Below are positions 37,101-46,295 of a stretch of 64,000 nucleotides of DNA, in pieces. This stretch comes from Danio rerio (Eukaryota; Chordata; Actinopteri; Cypriniformes; Danionidae), in NCBI RefSeq assembly GCF_049306965.1, contig NC_133184.1, forward strand, positions 9,049,501 through 9,113,500. The letters are read 5' to 3'. The stretch's first letter is position 1. Each line of letters opens with the position of its first letter. Both the position numbers and the translations under genes were made by a program. The notes below the pieces were generated by a model that made no database searches, was not told the origin of the DNA, and saw only the letters and a program-made list of their open reading frames with translations.

Positions 37101-39384
37101 CTCTTAATATCAATTTTATTTTGGGCTGTTGTAACTTTTAAGAACTTTACTTGAAAAGTTTGTTCATTACAGCAAACACAATGAATTGAGGCACAACCTG
37201 TGATGAAGTAATATAATTTTCTGATGTCTACCAATGTTTAATCCAGTGTTTCTCAACTGGCGGGTCGCTAACCAAAAGTGGGTCACGGGAACATTTTCAG
37301 TGGGGTCGCGGAGTGTTTGGTCAAAAAAACAACAAAAGTTTATTTTTAAACTTGTTTTGACTTTTATATTGAAATGCGTGCATGACAACCCTACCGCTTG
37401 ACATGTGAAATTACATTTAATTATAGCAACAAATATGTCGAAGCGCAAGTACGACCCTGAATATGTAAAGTATGGATTTACGTATATTGATGACAAAAAA
37501 AGACTTAAGTGTGTCATAAGTAGCGAGGGGCTCTCACAAGAGAGCATGAAACCTTCTAAATTAAAACGACATTTAGAAACCAGACAACATGTTTTATTAA
37601 CAGTTCAGTTTAGTTCATGGTAACTGAACCTTTCTTTACCCAAACCACTGTTTACAGTATTTGTCGTTTATTTTGTAATATTTAAAAAAATTTGATAAAT
37701 TTTGTTAAATGACAGCAATAAAATATAGTTTATTTGTAAGTATTGGTGATTTTCTTATGATTTATCTGTCACTACTTGTGTATGTTAACAAATAAATACA
37801 AATTAATTATAATTCCTAAAATTGTATTAAAGTTCCTAAAAATTTGGGTCGTGGCTTGATGACCATGTAAAAATGTGGGTCCCATGGCCAAACCAGTTGA
37901 AAACTCCTGGTTTAATCCATTATTAATAGGCCAGATTTGAGTCTGAATAAAAGCAAATTGTGGCCCAGAATAGGGTCAGTTCTGGTTCATTGGGTTGAAT
38001 TCTGGCTAATATGTGGTATTGCTTTGGCTTATTTGTGGCCCAGATCTGACAAACAGAAACGGACCGCCCTAGAGCCATCATTCCACTCAGAATGTGGTCC
38101 AGATGTAAGTGTATGGTGTGGGCCGGTTCTGGGCCAGAATAAAAGCAAGCTGTGGCCTAGAATAGGGTCAGTTCTGGTTCATTTGGTTGAGTTCTGGCTT
38201 ATATGTGATATTGCTACAGTATGGCTTAATTGTGGCCCAGATCTGGGCAAACAAGTGCCATCATTCCATGCAGTATGTGGGCCAGATGTAAGTGTCTGGT
38301 GTGGACTGGATTTGAGCTACATCAATTTTGCTAGCTGGGGTGTGTGCGCACAATGAAATTAAGTCATCTCTAGTACATGACAAACATGAAACATCAAGAG
38401 ATATAGATCTATATCCATAAACCTTAATGCACTCTATTTCAATTTAGTAAGACTTGATTTTTAGATTTAAAATCTCATGCTTTTTTGCTTAATAACTTGG
38501 TCAATAATCTATGTAACAACTGATTTTCAAAATGTATAGATAAATAATATTTTTATTATCTGACCTGTCAGCTTTTCAATCCCAAAAGCTCCTTTCTGTT
38601 GGGTTTCGGCGTCTTCATCTCCTAAAACAATAAGTGGCACAACAGATTAGTGCTAGCAGGTAAATGTAAGCATGTAGTACATAGAAACACAACCCTTCAC
38701 TTAAGTGAGAATGTCAGTTAGAGCCCATTTCACAAATGTAAGTGTGGGCTATTGTTTAGTATGGCCTGCTGATGATCATTTAATAGACGCTTTTATCTAA
38801 AGTGACATAAAAATGAGGATAATAGAAGCACTTTATACCACCAAAGAATGCAACATTTTGTAGATGCTGTGACAAGCATTTACTTATTTATTATTATTAT
38901 ATTTTCCTTAAGCTTAGTCTCTATTTCAAAGGTCACCACAGCAGTTGACTGAACCGCAAACTATTCCAGCATACATTTTATGCAGTGGATGCCCTTTCAG
39001 CCGCAACCCAGTATTGGGAAACACCGACACAAACTCAATAACACACTTATATGCTACAGCTAATTTTGATTTACCCAATTCACCTATAGCGCGTGTCTGT
39101 AGACTGTGGGGGAAACTGGAGCACTCGGAGGAAACCCACACAGACTGGAAACTCCCCAACTGGCCTAGCCGGGACTCAAACCAGCGACATTCTTGCTGTG
39201 AGGCGACAGTGCTAATCACTGAACCACCTTGTCACTATATTCATTCATTCATTCGTTCAATCATTTTCTTTTCAGCCAAGAATCTTTTATTTTTATCCAT
39301 CATATATTTTACGCAGCAGATGCCCTTCCAGCAGCAATCCATCACTGGGAAAGCTATAATTTATTATTATTATTGTTACTATTA

Positions 39385-39419
<35 letters not shown>

Positions 39420-42400
39420 GATTGGTTCTTGAAACAAATGACAGCTCATTCTACAGGTCATTCTACCAGCATGGAACATTAAAGGTGAAACTCCTTGAAA
39501 GTAATCGTGTAGCCCCTTTGGTTTGTACTATAAAGCAATGTTTGTTAACAAAACAGAAGTTTCTTCCGGTCACATATGCCTGTGCAGTTTATTAAATATC
39601 ATCCAACAGGAACAAAGTATGGCATGACTTGAATAGCATGAACAGCATAAAGAACAAACTCGCGTAACAGCGGATTATAAGTACAATCTCAACAAGAACA
39701 AGGTCAACATGAGGACTATAAATAATATATTAAATCAAGGGTGTCCAGACTTTGTCCTGGAGGACCATTTTCTGAGTGTTTAGCTCCAACTAAACTCTGC
39801 TGAGCCAGATAATTAAGCTCTAGTCATAAGTGAAGCTTCTACGGTGTGCTAAGGCAAATTAGAGTTAAACTCTGCAGGACACTGATGCTGTGTACAAAAC
39901 CCCTAAACCCTCATTCACTATTCCCTACATTAGTCTACTAATAAAGTCCACTTGAAGATGTGAAGGAAAAATGTATCTCCAGTATATATATTTAAAACTC
40001 TTCGGCTAGAATACTTGCTCATACCAAATGTTCTGCTCATATAACCCCAATCTTGTATGACCTCCATTAGCTCTTATTTGCATACCGTATTAAATTCAAA
40101 ATTCTCCTCCTTGCATTTAGATCCTTTGCAACATGTTATGCTCCTTTGACTCTGGCCTTCTTCAACGGGGGACAGATCATTTAATGTCATTGCACCAAAA
40201 CTTTGGAACTCTTTACTACACTCACTCTGTTCTGTTAATAATATCTCAGAAATTTAAATCTTTACTTAAAACTTGCTTGTTTTCTGAATGTTATACTTCT
40301 TATTTGAAAAACTGACCAGTTTTTTTGATCAACCTGTACTCTGCATATTTGTCTCCTGGGTCTTGTTATGTATTTCTAGGTTGTTTTATTTGATGTATTG
40401 AATTTTTGTGAACTTAATGTTGTCTCTACTTGATTATTGTTTCTTTCAATGTCTGTTCGTACTATCTCTTTTTGTTACATTCGTTGTGCTTTGGAAAGGC
40501 GCTATGTCCTCCTGAGACCCCACCCATTGACTTGTGTCCTCTGTAGTGGACATTACATTTTCATGAATTTCCTTTGAATTTTTTGAGCTACTCTGTCAAG
40601 TCCTGTTGTACAGTTCAGAGGACATCCTGGGCTTTCTAGTGATATGTCATTTGATTGGCTGGCATGCTAAGAACTACTTCTTACACTGCATTCAAAATGA
40701 CCGACATACAAAACAAGCACATTTTATGGGAGGAAAAGAGGTGTGTAAAATTTAGCTTTATAAATGTTTTTAACTATTATTATTACGTATATATTTGTTT
40801 ATTGAATTTTCAGGAACAATACATTTAGCTTTCAAAGCTGTTAACTTGTCTGTGTTTCAAAATATCCTTTTTTAAATGTCCACTATAGTGGATAACAGCA
40901 CCATCTTAATGTAATTAATGACTGCATGTTTTAGGGGGCAGTACTGAAGATTAATATCCCCTTACAGCCGTATCCTGTTTTGTTGTCTGAGTGGCGGTCG
41001 TTTTGAACTAAAATGGTCCTGTAGTCCACTGCAGTGGACATGCTGTAAAATTAAAATAAAAAACAAAATGTAAAAAACTCTAAATCGTAGATTTGTTTAA
41101 CCCAAAGGATATAGGAAATCACAGAATTTTTTTAAAATTATTTATTTTTTTAACTCTTTTTTTTTTTTCATTTTTATTGAAAAAACCTTCATACATTACA
41201 TACAGTACTGCCTGAGTTCTTACAAAGAAATATGCCATCAAAATTCTTTTGGTAGTACTTGCAGTGAATTTAACTTACAACAAAAAGGAACGCAAAACCC
41301 TACCACCCACCCCCACCCATTTAACATTGATCAAAATATTTGTGGAAGGTTCATAAAAATAAAAGGCATATATGCATAACATTTACAATCATATATAGAT
41401 CTGGCTGGGACAAAAATGTAAAATTGAGGCAAGGTGTACATGGACAATGAAAACAAAAGAGACGTTATAAAACAATTATAAGATAATTATAAAATAAATA
41501 ATGAAATAAGATAAATAGATAAATTAACATACAACAGTCTTGTAAGTCTATCAGTTCAATTAAAACAATTATTTTGAGGTTATATATAAATAAACATTTA
41601 TTATTATTAATATTATTATTATAGTATAAGTGAATCAGAAGGGATGCTGTATTGTTTGTGCTATGCTGGATGATATATCTCTCAGATAGATTAGATTCTT
41701 GGTCAGACCCTGTGATATTTATTTTTTTTGACAATTAACAAGCTGTCTATTAGTAATGACACAAAGACTTTTGATTTCTGCCATGTATACAAATGGTACT
41801 TTAATTAAATAGTATTGTATTTTTAACCATACACTGATGGAATTGTGCCTAATAGTCCAGTCATTATGCATTCTGAACGTGGACTGGATTTGAAAATAAA
41901 ATATCCTATTTAATAAAATAATAAAAAATAAAATATCCTATTTAAAAATTTCAGACCCTGATGAAATAAGCATATGTGTTTAATATGACACAATGTGTCT
42001 GATGTCACAGTCACTGCCCTTTTTGTCCAGAATGAATCAGAACAGATTAACTTTTTTTTTTTTTTTGTAACAGATCCATTGTGCAGCCTGTCTTTTTAAC
42101 ACCGCTTGGTTTATTTACATGTTGCACCTATTTGGCCTGAAATTGTTTGACACACTCACCAAGAGAAAATGTATGTCAAACTTCATTGCCCACTGTTTCC
42201 AGGAAGCACATCGTTCAAACCAGAAACTGTAGCAAAACTTTGTGCATTAGTTTGTGCTTGAATGTATATGTATGGCAAGAGAACCAACCAGAAATGGACA
42301 AATGAGGAAAGAAACTCATGACATGATCACATAGCAGGACAAGAAGTACAACACACACGTTACAATGTTTATATTAAACATTGGTCAAATGTCATGTGGT

Positions 42401-42782
42401 TGTTACTCTCAATATAGTTACTAACCCAAAATTAGAGCGTGCAAATGAAAGAGCAGATTTCTTATTTTAATCAGAGTTAAAGCGTCACACTAAAGTCTAA
42501 ATCAATATAAAACATTTACCTTATCAGACCGACAATTAGTAAAGAGCTCAGTTTAGCCACATTGGTAAGGCATAAATGTAAGTTATGTCTGCAAACAAAT
42601 TATGTTGGACTGAGAAGCTAGACTGAAAGGTGAAACCATTAATACAGAAAGAGATCTAAAGAGTATTACATCAAAATCAGTTTAAACTCACCTTTTGCAT
42701 GACTTATTATCATAAAGATGCTTAGGAGAATGACCACCAACCATGTCTCACTGTTTGCAGTCCTTACAAATCTCACACTCAT
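28175..42782 (-). CDS. CD200 receptor-like immunoglobulin protein, copy 1 (V exon not found)
   Basis: Four exons are supported on the - strand, all with phase 1 borders. The signal-peptide exon at 42692-42782 (MSVRFVRTANSETW, then hydrophobic LVVILLSIFMII) has donor CAAAAG|GTGAGT. The linker exon at 38565-38621 reads DEDAETQQKGAFGIEKLT. The C2-type Ig exon at 30894-31169 has VSHLSIHLESDNGQKIAVCTA, LHWEP and ELICVATYP. The terminal exon at 28175-28224 ends KHDTPEKR. Each has a counterpart in copy 2 (46296-56486). I could not find a V-type Ig exon between the linker and C2 exons, although joining without it would keep the frame. No transmembrane exon was found between 28,225 and 30,893. In mammals CD200R is an inhibitory myeloid receptor. 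Assignment is by structure and remembered sequence. This could be a truncated paralogue or a pseudogene. Confidence 0.6.
28502..28946. mobile_element. Tc1-like non-autonomous element, one end intact
   Basis: A TA site is followed by CAGTTGAAGTCAGAAGTATT. The inside matches the full copy at 33250-33798, including ATTACCCTAACCTGCCT and AAGCCTTTAAATGTCAC. The far end is lost where a hAT MITE begins. Confidence 0.65.
28947..29130. mobile_element. hAT MITE of the GGTGTCCAAACTCGGTCCTGG family
   Basis: The ends GAGTCCAAACTTGGTCCTGG and CCAGGACTGAGTTTGGACACC are inverted. The inside has AATTAAACACACCTGAACC. The best copy is 57268-57459. Confidence 0.65.
29131..30326. other. copy 1 intron, nothing recognised
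   Basis: I searched both strands for a transmembrane exon and saw none. No clear repeat boundary is present. Confidence 0.35.
30327..30518. mobile_element. hAT MITE of the GGTCCTGGAGGG family
   Basis: AGGGCTCACCAATCTCGGTC with its inverse CCAGGAACAAGTTTGGTGACC at the other end. More diverged than the 57268 copy. Confidence 0.55.
31170..31671. other. copy 1 intron with an unnamed repeat
   Basis: About 31,384-31,510 (TGTCTTCCGCATCAAATCAG to GTAGTAAACACGCACCCTGA) resembles 14,660-14,800 in the ing1 intron. The rest is plain. Confidence 0.4.
31672..31969. mobile_element. probable solo LTR
   Basis: A 298-bp unit begins TGTCGGGTG and ends GGTGTGACA, flanked by GGTAG and GGTAA (four of five bases equal). 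It contains AATAAATG near the right end, as an LTR would. No internal retroelement sequence lies beside it. Family Ty3-like by inference; older than the solo LTR at 18329. Confidence 0.5.
32146..32542. mobile_element. long near-palindromic MITE (GCTGGTTTTAGCTGG family)
   Basis: The ends CCCTACTGAAAAA and TTTTTCAGCAGGG are inverted. The whole 397 bp folds back on itself and is made of repeated GGCTGGTTTTAGCTGGTC-like words. No reading frame. Confidence 0.75.
32543..33249. other. copy 1 intron, possible hAT-like end
   Basis: No exon is seen. GGTTGCACCAG near 32,783 is the inverse of CTGGTGCAACC near 35,046, perhaps the two ends of a composite element. Confidence 0.35.
33250..33798. mobile_element. 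Tc1-like non-autonomous element, full length
   Basis: The ends CAGTTGAAGTCAGAATTATT and AATAATTCTGACTTCAACTG are inverted and flanked by TA on both sides. It is 549 bp with no transposase. Target and ends fit Tc1/mariner. Confidence 0.85.
33808..34020 (-). mobile_element. DANA-like V-SINE fragment
   Basis: GATGCCCTTCCAGCTGTAAC, GACATGTCTTTTGGACTGTG and GAGGAAACCCACATGAATG are internal SINE segments. The head is missing. Confidence 0.7.
34078..34654. mobile_element. outer MITE with TACACTGTGAAACCC end, holding an inner MITE
   Basis: The ends TACACTGTGAAACCCAA and TTGGGTTTACAGTGTA are inverted. It is interrupted by the element at 34316-34628. Confidence 0.55.
34316..34628. mobile_element. inner palindromic MITE
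   Basis: The ends GGTCACACTTTAAAATAAAG and TTATTGTAAAGTGTTACC are inverted, flanked by CCTTAACT and CCTTAACC (7 of 8 equal), fitting an 8-bp duplication. The inside is repeated TTAGTTAATG/CATTAACTAA words. Confidence 0.65.
34655..35135. other. copy 1 intron, nothing coding
   Basis: No exon is seen. It contains the right-hand CTGGTGCAACC string that may pair with 32,783. Confidence 0.35.
35136..35240 (+). mobile_element. possible small DIRS-type fragment
   Basis: The + strand gives EKVLLIIQIWFSGLIHLM, then ASPWQL, which resembles the block before the DIRS recombinase. It is short and the call is tentative. Confidence 0.3.
35241..35950. other. copy 1 intron, nothing clear
   Basis: Open frames near 35,100-35,500 show no domain and are not called as genes. 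Confidence 0.35.
36040..36212 (+). mobile_element. LINE/SINE 3' tail with (ATT)n
   Basis: GGCTGCCGTTGCGTCATCCA, then AAAGCGCTTTGAGTGCCCAG and AAGCGCTATATAAATGTAAG, then an ATT run. This is a recurrent fish non-LTR element ending. Confidence 0.6.
36222..36464 (-). mobile_element. short MITE, copy 2 (inverse of 23095-23361)
   Basis: The ends CACCTTAGAATTACAAGG and ATAGAACCTTATAATTCCAA are inverted. On the - strand it matches copy 1 nearly base for base over the first hundred bases. Confidence 0.7.
37244..37909 (+). mobile_element. hAT-Charlie-like element with perfect TSD
   Basis: It is flanked by the perfect 8-bp repeat GTTTAATC (37236-37243 and 37910-37917). The ends CAGTGTTTCTCAACTGG and CCAGTTGAAAACTCCTG are inverted. 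At 666 bp it is an internally deleted copy that keeps a transposase start. Confidence 0.85.
37435..37623 (+). pseudogene. truncated hAT transposase N-terminus (BED-finger region)
   Basis: The 62 codons start MSKRKYDPEYVKYGFTYID and contain KPSKLKRHLETRQH, the conserved BED zinc-finger stretch of Charlie-type hAT transposases and their host-domesticated relatives (ZBED5/FAM200 type). The first finger cysteine pair is incomplete (one Cys in KCVIS) and the catalytic region is absent, so it cannot be a working transposase. Confidence 0.65.
38622..38904. other. copy 1 intron, nothing recognised
   Basis: Plain AT-rich intron next to the linker exon. Confidence 0.35.
38905..39236 (-). mobile_element. 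DANA-like V-SINE
   Basis: The inverse orientation shows GATGCCCTTTCAGCCGCAAC, CTGTGGGGGAAACTGGAGCA and, at the head, GTGAGGCGACAGTGCTAATC. Confidence 0.8.
39237..39358 (-). mobile_element. DANA-like V-SINE tail fragment
   Basis: The ATTC repeats and CAGATGCCCTTCCAGCAGCA represent only the 3' third of the SINE. Confidence 0.65.
39361..39420. repeat. (ATT)n microsatellite
   Basis: ATT run with two interruptions. Confidence 0.9.
39737..39893. mobile_element. diverged hAT MITE of the GGTCCTGGAGGG family
   Basis: AAGGGTGTCCAGACTTTGTC and CTGGAGGACCATTTTCTG at the left. The right end is incomplete. Confidence 0.45.
40040..40505 (+). mobile_element. L2/CR1-type LINE 3' fragment
   Basis: The + strand gives LHQNFGTLYYTHSVLLIIS and FKSLLKTCLFSECY, matching the L2-type C-terminus (PKLWNSLP...LKSFKSLLKTHLF). 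It ends near GGAAAGGCGCTATGTCC. Confidence 0.55.
40506..41060. mobile_element. possible piggyBac-like MITE
   Basis: CCTCCTGAGACCCCACCCAT and TGTCCTCTGTAGTGGACATT at the left, with TAGTCCACTGCAGTGGACAT at the right. The superfamily is a guess from this recurrent terminus. Confidence 0.35.
41061..42691. other. first intron of copy 1, nothing coding
   Basis: AT-rich with T runs. No exon or repeat boundary is recognised. Confidence 0.35.
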
Positions 42783-42885
42783 CTTTATTCACCTTTAAAT
42801 GTGCCTTTTCCTTTGTTTTTCTCTTCGGCTTCAGCAGTAAAGCTGTTTTGCCTTATCTGCTGATAATATTACCCCCACTCTTACC

Positions 42886-42896
42886 CACTTCCTGTC
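42886..42896 (-). promoter_or_regulatory. ETS/PU.1-like site upstream of copy 1
   Basis: CACTTCCTGTC (GACAGGAAGTG on the gene strand) lies about 105 bases upstream of the start codon, beside a C-rich stretch. The same word and setting occur in front of copy 2. PU.1 sites of the GGAAGT type drive many myeloid promoters. Confidence 0.5.
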
Positions 42897-43275
42897 TTGT
42901 TCATCACACCAGTCATGTGTACTCAAAGAGAGTGTAAGATCGCTGGTTAGCACTATGTGTTGATAGTCATAATTTCATTGGCTGTTTAAATTTTTATTGG
43001 TTGTTTCAATTAATGTTGTTGTTTTATTGTGCTGGCAGAATTGATGCCCTCATCATAACCCCTTTTGTTGTCTATAAATCTTAAAAAAAATGGAAGGACT
43101 GTTTGGATGAATACAATTAACAATGCTTTCAGATATTTATTTATATATTAATTCAGTTGCATCCAGAATGAACAAAACTTAAATAATAAGAAACACATCA
43201 TAAAAGCATTGTTCAACATATAATATATTCAATTGAAACGTGGATGGATTTTACTGGAAACAGCAAACTTTCATA

Positions 43276-43433
<158 letters not shown>

Positions 43434-43705
43434 AGATGCCCAAAGTAGGGCCCGCGAGCCAGAGTTGACCCATTGTAACCCTTCTTTTGGCCCACCATCC
43501 CATATGAGAGAAGAATGAGAATGATGAAAAGGGTTTGTGCGAATGCCTTTAACACAGAAATCATCATTTCTAATTTGTTTTATTGCTTAGCTACAAAAAG
43601 CAAAATGAAATTAAATGTTTTAATTACATGTTGTAAATGATCAGATTTTTAAAAATGCAAATACTGTCAATTGACAAATAGAGGACTATGCAGAAGACAT
43701 TGTTG

Positions 43706-44057
43706 ATTCGGATTAGTCTCTTTATTAATCTGGGGTCGCCACAGCAGAATGAACCGCTAACTTATCCAGAATATGTTTTATGCAGCAGGTGCCCTTCCAG
43801 CTGCAACCCGTCACTGGGAAACATCCATAAACTCTTACATTCACACTCATACACTGGACAATTTACTTACCCAAGCCACCTAGAGCGCATGTCTTTGGAC
43901 TGTGGGGGAAACCCGTGCACCCAGAGGAAACCCACGCGAACACAGGGAGAACATGGAAACTCCACACAGAAATGCCAAATGACCTAGCCAAGGCTCGAAC
44001 CAGCGACCTTATTGCTGTGAGGAGATCGTGCTACCCACTGTGCCACCATGATGCCCT
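43706..44057 (-). mobile_element. DANA-like V-SINE, near full length
   Basis: In inverse orientation: CTTTATTAATCTGGGGTCGC, GGTGCCCTTCCAGCTGCAAC and CATGTCTTTGGACTGTGGGG, with the head at CTGTGCCACCATGATGCC. Confidence 0.85.
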
Positions 44058-44409
44058 AAGTTCATTATAAAATGTCAAAAAAAAAAAATACTGAAATAGT
44101 TATAGAATGTTTTCTATTCATTTTTAAATATTAATAAATGAATTAGGAAATTACCAATGCGACTATACTTACCTTCGGCCTACTAGCCTCAATCAAGTTT
44201 GGTTTTGGGCCCTTCATAAGTAAAACTTGGGGTGCCCCTGACCTATCTTTAAGTCACAACAACCCAAAAGACCGAAAGGACCTTTTAAAAGGGGATATGA
44301 CAGTACCCATAACAAAACATAAAACTCAAATCAATGTAGTTTGCACAGCATCATATTTGCTGTTCAAGGACAAAGTTCAAAATAAAATACTTGTATTGAT
44401 AATCATGCT

Positions 44410-44830
44410 AAACTCTAAACCAGTTGCATGATATTGGGACGTAATTTTAAAGTTGCAACTATTCCTTATTTACTAACCGGTAATAAATGAAGAATAATTG
44501 CAACTTTAGAATAACATCCCAATAACGTATATAAACTATTAACTGATACTTAACAAGTCTTTAATAAGTAATTTACTAACAGCTTGTTTATGATCTATTA
44601 ATATTTTATTAGGTATAGTTATAAAGTCATTAAAATACAGTTAACGGGTCATTTATAACATGTTAACTAACAGCTTGTAAGTTCTTTATGGGCTATCTAT
44701 AAGGCACAGTTATAAATAATCAACAAACTATTAACTTTTATTTAATAAGTCATTTATAACTCATTAACTAACAGTTTATTAATGGACTATTGACTAGTTA
44801 TAACGAATAGTTATTCTAAAGTGTTACCGA
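44410..44830. mobile_element. MITE-like repeat region (TTATAACT/AACTAACAG words)
   Basis: TTTATAACATGTTAACTAAC, TTATAACTCATTAACTAACA and similar phrases recur. The right end TATTCTAAAGTGTTACC resembles other GGTAACACTTTA-type ends in the window. The left end is unclear. Confidence 0.45.
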
Positions 44831-46295
44831 TGCCATTTTATGAATGGATGTCAAAACTGTTAGCCGAATTAACTAATAATGGTTTAGCCATATGCCTGGA
44901 AGATTATCAACCCGACTACGTACCCTTATATACATTTCTTGAGAGCGCAAATACATACCAGGAAGGTACTATTTTTTTGCAATTTTTGTTTTCGAGAATC
45001 CACCAGACACGGCTGTGTATGTTTTTTCAGATCTTAAATTTCTCAAGTGAGTGCCATTCGCACCTGCTCTTCTCGCGTTAATCCACTAGAGGCCACTGTC
45101 GACTGACTGACTGACAGACCAAATGAGGACAGCTGGAATTTTACCATGTTTTCAGATTTTACTAAATTCTTACTGTTAAACACTTGTTTGTTTTATTTTT
45201 GGCTTTTGTTTTTGTCTCACCTGCTTTCCAGAACCATTCTTTAGCGGCCTCGGACCTCATCATCATGGTCAACAACTAACTTAACACCATTAACTGGAAG
45301 TGTTTTAATTTTAATCAGTGTTGTATCTAATATCTCAGTTAAGTTTTTTAAATACTGTGCTTCAGAATCAATGTAATAAACAAAATATAAAATCTACTGA
45401 TTTACTTATGCTAGTATAACTTCACATTTCCACTTTAATTTCCACTGATTTCTACTGTATACATCTGTTTTGTATTCACCATACCAGTAAACAATTTCAG
45501 AATATTTGTTCCTTTCCATTATTTCTCAGGAAGCTGCTGAGAATTAATGACTTCAGCATTCCCATGACGTAAAGCCATTGTTCAGACTCTTACAGTATAA
45601 ACAAACCTAGTCTTGTCTTGGTTACATCTTATGACCCAGCATGAGGTCGTGATGACCTGGATTGCAGTCATCATTCAGTCAGTTTACTAAGCACTGTTCT
45701 ACAGTCAGTTTTGTAGGATAATTGTGTAATTATGGTTCATACTCAGCTGAATGGGTTTTCAGACAGTTGGTAATGGGCAGAGGGACACTGAACGACTGCC
45801 GAAATAAGTGCTGATGTTCAGCTAATCTCACTTCTACCTGACCTCCTTCCACATTTCAGAATGAATGGATATAATTGCGCTATTCTCTGTCTCAAGCAAC
45901 AGTAATGACCTTTATTGCATATGTGCAAGTAATGAAATCACTTCAGATTACCACAAATAAAGATTGCAAGATTCTTAGGTTTTATTCGAAAATGATTTGT
46001 AGACTATGATTTGTATGTGAAGCTGGATAGATATAGTAATTTAAACCACACTTTAAGCATCAAAAATACATCAACACACAAATACATCAGGCACACTATC
46101 AAATCATGTTACAATCATGAGAAAGATGAGAACATGCAAGATTTTTCATTTAGATGCCAGATTAAAAAATTGATCTAATGATAAACACAACACATACTTT
46201 TTTTTTTGTAAGGATAAGCTATTAAATAAAAAAAAATTTTAATCCTCAGGTCATTCAAAAATTCGTTTTTTCCATTCACACTTCTCTGTATCACT
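44831..46295. other. spacer between the two CD200R-like genes
   Basis: It should contain the 3' UTR of copy 2 at its right side. No other gene is supported. Confidence 0.35.

Larger units (their letters stand above)
36679..38339. mobile_element. element with GTGGCCCA satellite-like body, interrupted by a hAT
   Basis: The ends CCCAGATAGCA and TGCTAGCTGGG are inverted with one mismatch. The body repeats GTGGCCCA/TGGGCC words. On the right, a unit of about 187 bp occurs twice (from about 37,947 and 38,134, each starting AATAAAAGCAA). The hAT at 37244-37909 sits inside. Confidence 0.55.

Noticed and set aside
16338-39420. CRISPR array or bacterial features
   Set aside because: The repeats are microsatellites and transposons of a vertebrate genome; no spacer-repeat pattern exists.
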